Of a stretch of 64,000 nucleotides of DNA, positions 10,592-21,343 are shown piece by piece. Position 1 is the stretch's first letter. Each line of letters begins with the position of its first letter. Source of the DNA: Cannabis sativa (taxonomy: Eukaryota > Streptophyta > Magnoliopsida > Rosales > Cannabaceae); NCBI RefSeq assembly GCF_029168945.1, contig NC_083602.1:66050600-66114599 (forward strand), written 5' to 3'. The notes beneath the pieces were generated by a model, which saw nothing but the letters and a program-made list of their open reading frames with translations, was not told where the DNA came from and ran no database searches. Both the position numbers and the translations under genes were made by a program.

Positions 10592-11745
10592 TAACTCAAC
10601 TCTTTATGTCTATTTATTTCAATATTATATTATTACAAATTGTTTCTTAAAATTTTTATGTATGTGGTACATGTGTATTCAGGAAATGTTGACGAAGGTT
10701 TGGGATGGGTGGACTAGGGTGGCGGGAACTACTTCCAAAACGGCCACCCAAATATGTCATCCTACCGAACCTTAACCTCCCGAGTGGACAAGGCGACCGA
10801 GGAATGAGTGTTATAATATTTGACACAACGGTGCGCCGGTACTCTTGAAGAAAAGATATGCGGGAGGCGAATGTCAGCGTTTTTTACAGTCCTATGTCAA
10901 ATTGCTTCCTCATGTACAACCTACTGATTTGACCGTATATGGATTGATGGGAAAATATTATTAAAATGTTTATTATTTTAAAATACAAAAAAGGTCTTCC
11001 TCATTTATTTAAAATTGTTTTTTAGGGTTTTGAAGGATTTGTTGTTTACTTTAAGTGTTGAAATTATTATTTTATTGTAAAAACGTACTTGGCTGAGTTT
11101 TACATAGTTATATGTCACATCATATGTACTCGTAGCAACATTCTATTAACATAAGACAAAAATTAAGTTTCATTGATATTAACCCACTCAAAATTCAAAA
11201 TGTATATTTAAATGACACACATTATTTTCATTCATATTGACTTCAAAGGTTTGTATATTTAAATAAGTATTTTTTATTTTATTAAAGAAGGTAATACATC
11301 CTACACATGTCAACTGATTATTGGAAATTAGAATTCCAATACATCCTACATAAAATTAAAATATAAGAAAGTTCATACAATTCCATTAAACCAAACTAAA
11401 CCGGCTGTATATGTGGTTTATTCATGTGGGGAGAAATATTTATGTGTTGTACTTTTAACTGTTCATAGAGTTAACATAAAATATTATTTTAATTTGATTG
11501 GACTGCTTGTGATTGATTGACACTACTTTTTTGTATATAAGTATAGTGCACCAAAGACTTTGAAGCAAATATTTGAGAGGAAGCACGAAATATGCTCCCC
11601 AATTTTAATATACTTTCTAACGTTTTCAAAGAAATTCGGTTTCCCCCCTAAATTTATTTTCACAACCTATTTCCACCATAAGGTCAACGGAAACACTCCT
11701 TTTCAAGCCTCACTAACACCCTAATTTGGTTTGTTAAAAAAAAAC

Positions 11746-12190
11746 ATGGTGGCCGGTTCTGGAGAGGACCCTACGGGTTCGAGAGGGATTTCCCTTCATG
11801 GAAAAATTCACTTGGGGGACACCCCCATTGCTACTGTGGTGATCTAGCTTATGTTTGGACTTCTAGCAGTAGAGCAAATCCGGTCGTCGCTTCTTTGGAT
11901 GTCCGCACTATGTAAGACTTCGAACGCCTTAATAATATTTTAAACTAGGCTTTGTAAATATGGTGATGTACTTATTTTAAATTCAGGAGAACAACGAAAG
12001 TCGAGGATGTGATTACTTTTGTTGGATCGATCAAGCTCATCCTAAAAAACCTGCAGACACTACTCTCGGTTTGCGAAACCAAGTAAGGAGTTTGGAGAAA
12101 GAGAAGATGCACCATGAAAACATTATTAAAAAATTATATTTCATTATATTTATTTGCCTCTTCATCATTTGCCAACTTTTATTTCGTTAG
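11746..12190 (+). pseudogene. GRF-type zinc-finger gene, frameshifted
   Basis: The ATG at 11746 gives MVAGSGEDPTGSRG. In a shifted frame the text becomes a GRF zinc finger: CYCGDLAYVWTSSSRANP, then (after a missing base) GRRFFGCPHY. A GTAAGA donor follows near 11910. A TTCAG acceptor near 11987 resumes with GCDYFCWID, completing the Cys/His/Cys ligand set, then a charged helix and a C-terminal hydrophobic stretch (LYFIIFICLFIICQLLF) ending at TAG 12190. Plant GRF-finger proteins with a short coiled coil and a C-terminal membrane anchor are common, often transposon-carried, and of unknown role. At least one frameshift inside the finger and one before it disable this copy. Confidence 0.65.
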
Positions 12191-12399
12191 AGATATTGTA
12201 TGTGGTATGATGTTTATTTTATGTTTTTTAAGGACGTAATTCAAAGGAAAGGTAGGCATTTAAGTTGGTTCTATTAAAAATTTCTTAATTACTATTTCGT
12301 CATTGATTGTGAATGTCAATATGTGCGTAGTACAGCAATTAATCTAGTGTGAAATACTAGGATTTAAAGATAAATATCGGTAATTTTCACAATATAATC

Positions 12400-13290
12400 C
12401 AAAAAGTGTCATAATAACTTAGTCAACATTGTTGTGTTTCACTAATTTGCATTTTAAAAATACTTCAACTTTTTTTTTCAAAGTTTAATGTTTAATAGAT
12501 TGCTACCATTTTCAAACGTTGATGTTCAATACATTGCATTTTTTAAAAACACTAACCTTTATTTTTTTTGGTAGCTTTTAATTGCATTATTTAGAAATGG
12601 TGAAATTCGCAGTTATTATGTCTCATCACCGTACAAGACTTTAACTATGTGTTTAATGTTGAATAGATTGGTACCATTGTTTTTAATTTTTAATATGTTG
12701 GAGGTATCCATATAATTGTTGTAAAGGTTGATGTTCAATACACTGCATTTTTGGAAAACAGTTCTTTTTTATAGCCTTTAATTACATTATTTAGAAGTGG
12801 TAAAATTGTTACAAAGGAAATTGTGTGACAGAGTTATTATTATTGCTCATAACTGTACTGTACTTACTCTTTTTGATCCAAATTTATGTCCAAGGCCAGA
12901 ATTAATGCCTTCGTTGTTGATTGTAGGTATTTTTATTATTTTGGACATAATTGGAGTAAACAATTTCATTTTGAAAATAATGTACTTCACTATCCAAAAC
13001 CTAATAGTACTGGCAAAATATAACAACAGTAATAATATTCACAATAGTAATGGGAAAGTACATAAGTATAAGTATTATTATTATTTTGGCTATGGACATC
13101 ATTGGACTAAAACAGATAGTGCGAAAAGGAATGTAAAATTGGTTAGTTTCATTTTCAGAATAATGTACTTGACATATTGTTATGGTAAAAAAAAATCCAA
13201 AACCTAATAGTAATGGCAAAGTATAACAACCTAAATAATATTCACAATAATAGTAATAATGACCATACAATAATAATAATCAGTTCCACC
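12400..13290. repeat. AT-rich stretch with two imperfect local duplications
   Basis: A segment of about 140 bp around 12470-12610 (GTTGATGTTCAATACATTGC and AATTGCATTATTTAGAA) recurs diverged at 12645-12805. Another around 12966-13055 (ATAATGTACTT, CCAAAACCTAATAGTA) recurs at 13147-13262. The overlapping ORFs here on both strands are products of low-complexity ATA/AAT sequence, not genes. Confidence 0.55.
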
Positions 13291-13501
13291 AAATTCTAAA
13301 AACTACCACAAGTCTCACCCTATAGTAAATTATAAAATCACCAACATTAGTGCAATTCCAAATCACCTAACAGTAGTATGATGCAAGTATATAACATGAC
13401 TGAGTAAATATAATTTACGACCTAAAACCTAACTTTTGTAACCATTGTACTGAACATAGTAAATATATAAATAAAGTAACTTTTCTAACCATTGTAATAT
13501 A

Positions 13502-16500
13502 CTACTTGTTACTTATGGCCAGCCTTTTAGAATGACGTGTTTTCGGGGACTTGCTCTTGCCAGTCCACATGTTTTCGGACCTGGCCTTCGCTGTGCTGAA
13601 TCGGGGGTCTCGAGGAGACCTTGATGGACTACGTAATGCTATAGTTGTAGATGTTGATGGAAGAACTTTGGTTTTGCTCAATCCAAATTGCTTCTTAACT
13701 CCCTCCATCACAGCATGTTTAGCCTTGTTACTCTCGTGGGTGACAATTTTCCCAACACAATCCAGTCTCGCTTCAATAGGATCAAACTGCAGTGTACATT
13801 AGGAAACCAATTCAGTAATACACATGACAACCAAATCCATAGAAACAAATCCATCAAAAAATAGATTGACAACTCAATTTTCACAATATAAACAGTTAGT
13901 TAACAGGATGAAAACTTAAACTAAAGAAATCAACATTACATTACCTCTTCCAATATTTCATTTTCCTCGAACAGTGATTCCATGTACTTCATTACAAACA
14001 TTCCACAATCGTGGCCATTTTGTTGTTGTGGGTAGTCCTTGCTTGAAGAAATAATTACAAACTCGCTGAAATTCAGGTCTCCTGGCTTGACAGGGGCAAA
14101 CAATTGGTCCAAAGTCTGGAGCTGCAAAAAAATTAAAACAATCACAGTTGAGATTAGTGCAATTACACTAATAAAACGGCAAACCGTGTACACACGTGCA
14201 TACCATCTCTACGCAGGTGCTCCGACGTGACCTCTTATGCATTGCAGAAGACAACGAGTCCCTAATTTCCACTGTTGTATTAACCATGCTCACATTCGCC
14301 GCAAACCAGTGCGGAGCACTCTCGGTATCCAGTAGGGGACCACCATCTGCGACAAAGTAAAACAAACAACGTCATCGGAAAATTGAACTACACACATTTG
14401 ATTCAACACAAAAGTTTCAAGAAAATGCAAATTACAGTGTGACATAAACTCAAATCTGCATCGTAATAAAGAGTGGACCACTCTTGCTGCTTCGCCATCC
14501 TCTCCACAGTCATCGATCTTCCAAGTAACTTGCTCTGCACAATAAGCACACATAATAGATTACATTTTAAATAAAAACATAGATTTAACAGAGTTTACAG
14601 CACAAATACAAAAGATTCATGTCCACTTTTAAATATCAAATTTCATACCGAAATTCTGGTGGGCATAAACCAAGTTCTCTTACTTCCAATGCCGTTGCGC
14701 TTCTTCTCTCGAAAATTCATGATTTGAGCAAAGCAATCAATGAGCTGACATTTACACAAACAATATCCGTTATGTTGTCATTCATACAATTTGTAAATGG
14801 CATTAACTAAAGTAATGAACTAAAAATTTCAAAGCACCCAAAAGCCAACTTCTACGTACACTGTGTGATATATCGGTCTCCGGTTTCATGCATTTGAAAT
14901 ACATCCGCTCGACCTCAACCTTCCCAAAATGGGCTAACACTTCACTGAAATACCAAACAAATAATCAACAACGAAACGAATGTACTAATATCAACTACGT
15001 ACACAGTAATCATGACACATGAGATTACCTCGGATCATTGGCGCTAGAGAAAATGTAACGGAACAACTCGTACTGTTGATTTGAGTAACCCTTCTTCACA
15101 GTGAACGGACCAATCACCTTCCCTCCAGATTCTTGGAATCTTTCGAACGCAGCATCATCAAAATCATCCTTCACTGCCTGCTCAACTTCCTCTTTTACAA
15201 TAGCGGGGAGATCTTCTCCCCAAAAGTTCATAACCTCAAACGAATCATCAGAAACAACCACCTTAGTTGGAACAACGACCTTCTCTTCTGATAGATTAAG
15301 TGAAGGGACACTCTCTACATCATCAACATCCTCTTCCAATTGATCCTTCGTCCCTTCACCATCCTTTTCCTCGACAACCACGTCATCCTTCGTCCCTTCA
15401 CCATCCTTTTCCTCGACACAGACGTCATCCTTCTTCTCGGTCTCCCCGTTGAACGAAAGCGAGCGCTGAACTTTGCTCGTCTCAGGTATCTCCAACACTT
15501 CTTTCATAGTCCCCTTCCCAAGGGAAGTGGAGAGTACCTTCGATGCTCTTTTGCGCCGCTCACCTTCAAATCAAGCCGAAGACCTCATCTTTCAACTCAC
15601 ACACGGCCTTTGTATATTGCGTCATTTGTGGGTTGCCCAACTGCAGCGGATTCAAAACTGGCAGTAACACATACGTGTTAGTCAACTTCACCTGCTTAGT
15701 ACACCAAAAAAACTAGTTAGCATATCTCTCAAATAAAATTCTAACGCATTAGAAAATTGAAGTACTAAATGTACCTTTCCACTTGTGTGACCACCCTGGT
15801 CTCGAATCCACTTGTACACTGACTTGCAGTGTTTTGTGGTCCAAAAGTCAATTGGAGCCACAGTTCGGTCCACGTGAGTAGCAGTCCGATCTACGTGCGT
15901 CAAATATACAAGCTGCCACCAAACAAAAGTGCATACATATATTACCACACCAGTACAAGAGAGAATAAAATTACTACCATCACAATAATTCGAAAACTTA
16001 CCTGTAAAAATATCGTGCAACCGGAGACATTTTTGGTGTTCTTCGTCTTGTACCGGTGTAGAGAGCTCATTAGATATCGATATCCGGCAGTCGCCCAATT
16101 CTTCTTCTTAATTGACCTTATGTCAACTAAAGAATGCATGTAGCTAGTGCTGACCTCGGTACCATTCTTCGGCAGCAACACAGTTCCAATACAGACAAGG
16201 AGAAACTTAATGAGAAACGGTAGTCACGTCGCTGGTTTCCCTGAGCTCATTCTCCAGCAAAGTCAGGGAATACCTATAGTCCTTGGCCTTGAAGAGGACG
16301 TCAAACTCAACCAGGTCACGCTCACTTTCGGTTGCCACGGGTTCTCCGCCATCCCGGATTCCCATGACATCCTCAAACAGCTTGGCGGATAGTTGGATTG
16401 TTCTTCCAAATATCTCCAGCCGAGAAGTGGTTGGATCCACGTGATCGATCAGCCAACTAACTATCTTAGCGTCTATGTACGGGGCATCCTCCCTTAAAAA

Positions 16501-17106
16501 TGTTGAGAAACCGCATTTCTCACCATTTCCTTTTGAGCCTCGTTCGGCGAGTGGGACTATTCTCCCCAAACGCTCGAATGAGCAACGACCGTAAACTTGA
16601 ACGTCCCCCACACCTTCGTTGTTGTCAATCCCCGGCTCGGCGAGATAATGTCTCCTTCACCTTCTTCCCTTTCCCTCTACCACCAACCTTGGAGGGGAAG
16701 CCTCGACTTCGTATGCAGCCCCAATTCTCAATCTCTTCATCGGTAAGAAGCTTGAATTGCTCCTTAAAACTACGAAGCACCTGCAATATTAAGACTCGAT
16801 TATTAACAAAAGTACGCTAAATCAAAGATAAAAAATAAAAGATCCATAACACAGTCCAAGTCACTCACATCTGCTTTAGGTTTCTCTTTGTGTGCATCAG
16901 CATAAGCATAGAAATTGGCTTGGCTGCATCAATTAAAGGTTCACATGGAATTATAAATATTATTTTCAAAACCAAAAAATATTACCACTAAAATAACTGC
17001 CACAAATAACTCACTAGTACTTCGGCCAAGCTTCCTTCGGATCCTTCTTCTTTATCTCTGCTGCATCCTTTTTGTCTCAGCAGCCCCTCTTCCGTTTAAA
17101 TACCAT
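13502..17106 (-). pseudogene. Plant mobile domain + Ulp1-type Cys protease gene, 11 exons, frameshifted
   Basis: Eleven exons are readable: 17106-17015, 16923-16869, 16780-16002, 15912-15775, 15691-15029, 14944-about 14860, 14744-14649, 14534-14436, 14347-14204, 14121-13945 and 13786-13502. Most junctions are in phase. Exon 3 onward matches a plant mobile domain/DUF1985-like region (RLEIFGRTIQLSAKLFEDVM, then LLPKNGTEVSTSYMHSLVDI, then LVYLTHVDRT). The acidic middle has a duplicated 14-residue unit, VEEKDGEGTKDD. The C-terminal Ulp1/SUMO-protease domain keeps its likely catalytic set: HWF and DSL in exon 9, Q...HDCGMF in exon 10. Breaks are a TGA in exon 1, a one-base excess in a CCCC run near 16633, a shift near 16225 and a shift/stop near 15590. 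Ulp1-bearing MULEs (Kaonashi type) are known in plants, and this copy fits such cargo. Confidence 0.8.
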
Positions 17107-19458
17107 TTTATAAACCTATTACACAAGACAAAATAACTTAAATTAACAAACATTCAAAACACTAAAATATTGGAAGACAAAGACTTTGAATAATTCATGC
17201 AATCGTCTAACATTTCAATGTATTCATGACATCCCGACACTTAATTTCCTATATGTGTACAATAACAGGTAAGCATCTCTTCCTATATAACATACTATCA
17301 TTATATGTACTATAGTCTATTTCTTAAATGTACTACATGGAAACTATTAAGTACAATGTACCAATATGCCTAAATAATGGATTCTGTAACTTGTTAGTCT
17401 CCCTTCGCAACAAGTAAGCATATTTTCCTTACATACTATACTATTACAATAACATCACAGTAAAGTCAGTTATACAGTATTCACTTTTAACATACAATGA
17501 TGCCAACATATGTAACATAAAATTTATAAAAAATTATTGACCTTCTCAATTAAATCTTGGAACTCTAGATCTTGAGGTTCTTAGGGCCTCAATTAAGCAT
17601 GAAGTTTGCCAATGGTCAAAAACATTACAACAATTTCTAATTTTTTGGAAAAGAGACAAAAAGGTTCACATGTCCACGGGTCACCTCCTCCCAAATATAT
17701 TGAGACCTCTCACTCATGGTGGAGGAAATCCGTGGACACAAAACACCAACAAAGTACAGTACCAAACTTATGCAAAATGCAGTAAAGGCACAGAAAAAAG
17801 AAGCATAATTAGTACAGACAACTTCCCCATTCTCTACAAAGATCTAAGAAAGAAAGTTGTCAAAGTATTTTGTTTTATAAATACAAGTAGCAACCTAGAA
17901 TTTGATCCTCTCAAGCCACTAAACTGAATTCGAATCACATCTTTCTTACAAGTTGTAAAATATAGTTTCTTGTATGGCCAAAGGATTATACAAAATTTGT
18001 AATTGAAAAAGGACAAGCATTTACTAAGGATTTTTGTATGGCCCAAAAGATTATACAAAATTTGTGTTTATAGGCAATGCGAAGGTCAATTGAAGGTGTT
18101 TAGGAGTTTGATCCGTACACTCATGAAAAAGAAAAAAATAATTGACAAGGAACTGTAAGACCAGGAACTGGATTACAATACCCTCAAGTATGCACATTAA
18201 GCTTTGATGGGGTTGCAAAAATTTTAAACGAGATATTTTTTTCGAGTTATTGTTATCCGAATTTTTAATAGTATTCCTAATTTATGTGTGTTAAGTTTTT
18301 AGTTCAATACACAACTTGTTTTGTTTGATACAAATTGTTTGGTTTCATAATATCTCCTATTTATATTAATCTCCTACTTCTATTACGATCTTTAAATTGT
18401 ATGAGTATAGTGCCTCTAAAATCGGGTACCATACTTACCAATATTTGATGATTTCATATTTTATCCCAAAAACAACAAATAAAGCCAAATCATTTCCTCA
18501 ATCAGACCATCCAGCCTAATATTATAGAACTCATGCATTATTTTTTTGTCATATTGCTCAAAAAATCTCCATTTATCATATTCCCAAATATTTAAAATCC
18601 AACCGAATCAACTAACACATTCCAAAAATACATACATCAAAATACCCAAATCAAAACCCCTAAATTATAGTACAAAGGCAACTAATTCAATTTAAACAAT
18701 GCAACTCTTTATTCCAACAAACTCAATCAAAATACCAAATCACATATTCATAAATAACTAAAACAAAAAACTCATAACACACAAGACATTCCACACTAAG
18801 AACCACAACACATGCACGGGGAGACACGAAGAAATGCAAACTCCCTTAAACACAGGAACCGGAGACGAGAGAGATAGAGAGAGAGAGAGACAAAGAAATA
18901 CCTCGACAAAAATATGCAAACTCCCTTCACCACCTCAACCTCCACACCTGAGACAAAATGAAACTATTAAGTACACGAAAATGGAAAAACACCACATTCC
19001 CTTCAAAAATATATTTTTTTTTCTGTCAATAAGAAAATGTATGTAAAGTATAACGGAGTAATGTATAACTCACCGTCGACACCCCCCTCTAACAACTCCA
19101 ACAATGGCACTTCGAGTAATGTACACCACAGTCACCACAATGTACAATATGGTTTTTACTACCTCAAACGAAAATAGAAAATGGAAAAACAAAATGGAAA
19201 ATGAAAAGAAAATGGAAGAGGAAGAACTTTGCCCTAGCAGAGACGAAAATGGAAAAACGAATGATAAATAGAACAATGAAAGAAAATGAAAGTGAAGAAG
19301 TGGAGGAGTGGAGGAGTACGACGGTTGATTGGACAAGATTGATGGATAGATGTCACTTTTCACTTTTCCATTTTTAATAAATTTAAATTTCAAAAAAAGT
19401 AACCGGTAGCCATTTTTTGATACCTAATTACCCCTACATAAACCCCTACATGAACCCC
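17107..19458. other. Upstream non-coding region of the Ulp1 gene
   Basis: No gene recognised. A 64-bp-spaced duplicate (TTGTATGGCC(A)AAAGGATTATACAAAA) lies at 17970 and 18034. A GA microsatellite lies at 18863-18890. 17670-17740 and 19067-19340 have higher GC but no convincing coding pattern. If the hairpin segment at 19459-19552 is a transposon end, this whole stretch is element interior. Confidence 0.4.
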
Positions 19459-19552
19459 AACCGTTGGATCAAATTAACTACCCATCCAACGGTTACAGTA
19501 CATCACGGATTGAAATCCGTGTCCGTACAGTAACGGGACGAAATCCGGTCCC
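19459..19552. repeat. Cluster of hairpins, possible transposon terminus
   Basis: AACCGTTGGAT (19459-19469) pairs with ATCCAACGGTT (19484-19494). ACGGATTGAAATCCGT forms a 6-bp stem just after. ACGGGACGAAATCCGGTCCC follows and ends at a (TA)n run. Read on the minus strand it begins GGGACCGGATTTCGTCCCG, like a DNA-transposon end. I see no matching inverted copy elsewhere in the window, so the other end would lie left of base 1. Confidence 0.45.
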
Positions 19553-20711
19553 TATATATATATATAAATCTACTCTTTAAAAAAAACCTACAAAGTATTA
19601 ACATAAAGTATTTAAACTACAAATAATTTTCTTTTTGGAAAAAAATTTATTATGTTAATAAATTATATTTAATTATATTTAATCTATAATTAACATAAAT
19701 TCCCACATAAAAAACAAAACACAAACAAAACACAAGAATTATTAAATCTCATATTATTATTTAGATGCTAAAATTTATTCTAATCTATATAATATCTTTA
19801 TCTAAGATTTAAGTAAAAAAATATAATATATATTGTATTTAAAAATTATTACTTAAAATTTTTAGTATAAATTTTAGTTAGTCCACCCTAAAATTATATT
19901 TTGGGTCCGTCACTGGTTGTAGCTACTCCTTAATTATTTAAAATTATATGATTTACTAGACACCAAAGTATAAACATGCTGAAGATGAAAATACTCAATC
20001 TAAAAATTGTGTGTCGGCTAAATTTTAACTTTAATGAATCAGATAAATTTTATGATAAATTTAATCAAACATTTAGTTTATGAGAAATGAAAGTTTGTTA
20101 TCTATCTTGATTAAATTTGTGATAATACAATTAAATTAATTAGCTTAACTCATGTGGGTAAATTAAGAAGATTAATTTAACATATTATCTTAATTAATTA
20201 TATAAATATAATAAAATTTGTGTGGGATAATGTTATTATACCTACATAATTAATTACAGTTATCTCAATTAAGGTGAATTTTAATAAATACATAATTTTT
20301 ATATAATTAAAATTATTGTGGATACTTCCTAATTATTTAAAATTATATTTTCACTTGTGAGTAGTCACATAATTTTATTTTTTTTTTCAAATTTCAATAT
20401 TTTTTTTTTTGAAAAAATCCATGCTTAAATCGATTTATAGCATTATATGAATATAATAATGCATAAGAGATTCGAAATAAACACCAAACAAATTAAAGCT
20501 AAAAGTTTCGTATATTACTAACAATAATCAATGCATATATATAATCACATATAATGATTATATTGCTCAAAACTATGTGAAATATATTGAATATGATATT
20601 CTAAACTATTACATGCAATAAAATCATTGATTGAATGAAAAGTATATATAAACAAATATGGGTAAAAAATATAAGTGTATACAACAAGTATATGAATATG
20701 TATATATGGGG
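19553..20711. other. AT-rich intergenic DNA
   Basis: Very AT-rich with a (TA)n run at 19554. No coding, RNA or element signal recognised. Confidence 0.5.
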
Positions 20712-21074
20712 AAATATTATTTTGGACCTTGTGTTTTGCAAAAGATATCAATTGGACCCTCTGTTTTGTTAAATGACAAAATGGATCCTGTATTTTCTAA
20801 AATAGTACAAATAGCACCCTGAAATGATTTTTTGTCAAAATAAAATTTAATTATAATCCAATCTAAAAGTGTTATGACAAAATTGTTTACATTTTTTGTA
20901 TCTGTTCGTATTAGGAATTGTTTTCAAGTTGATTATATTAAAAAAAAATTGTCAAAAATTAAGCTCAGGGTCCTATTTTTACTATTTTGGAAATACAGGG
21001 TCCATTTTATCATTTAACAAAACACAGGGTCCAATCAGTAACTTTTACAAAACACAGGGTCCAAAATAGTATTT
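20712..21074. mobile_element. MITE with ~110-bp terminal inverted repeats
   Basis: The left end AAATATTATTTTGGACC and the right end GGTCCAAAATAGTATTT are inverted copies that continue about 110 bp inward (TGTGTTTTGxAAAAG, GGACCCTxTGTTTTGTTAAATGA, CAAAATGGAxCCTGTATTT). The TIR itself contains two to three repeats of a GGACCCTGTGTTTTG word. No ORF. A clear TSD was not found, so the superfamily is not assigned. Confidence 0.8.
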
Positions 21075-21343
21075 ACACTATGTATAATTATATATATAAA
21101 AATAATTATTTTAATGCATGAGAAATATTAGAATTAATGAATAAAGATAATTCTAATAATAATATGTACTAAAATAATTAAAATGATAAAAAGAATTATT
21201 TGAATCTGCCATGAACGAAATAAAAATCGATATATATATATATATATAAATATGTCAAAACTCAAAATGAATCAAAATAGAGATAAAAATTAGTTTTGAT
21301 ACCAACTGTTAATATTATTATATAAAAAATAAAGTATGTATAA

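Larger units (their letters stand above)
6724..11167. mobile_element. Large palindromic (foldback-like) element, probably MULE-related
   Basis: Two arms read inward as imperfect reverse complements. Outer arms 6724-7575 and 10160-11167 pair over roughly 0.85-1 kb. The spacers just inside (7600-8195 and 9800-10150) do not pair. The centre pairs again: 8195-9375 carries 153-bp tandem copies and 9380-9800 carries diverged inverted copies. No transposase lies inside. The arrangement matches non-autonomous foldback elements or MULEs with long terminal inverted repeats. Exact ends and a TSD could not be fixed: pairing fades at ATTAATTTTTGTCTT (6724) and its complement (11167). Confidence 0.75.
10160..11167 (-). 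repeat. Right outer arm of the palindrome
   Basis: Inverted partner of 6724-7575, diverged by scattered substitutions and small indels and somewhat longer. The same landmarks recur in mirrored order. Confidence 0.8.

Noticed and set aside
12797..13270. Overlapping ORFs on both strands (136 and 89 codons)
   Set aside because: Composition is ATA/AAT/TAT low complexity and lies in a local duplication; no domain.
21300..21343. GTTTTGATACCAACTGTTAAT as an antisense PBS
   Set aside because: Resembles TGGTATCA on the minus strand, but no LTR end or element body adjoins it.
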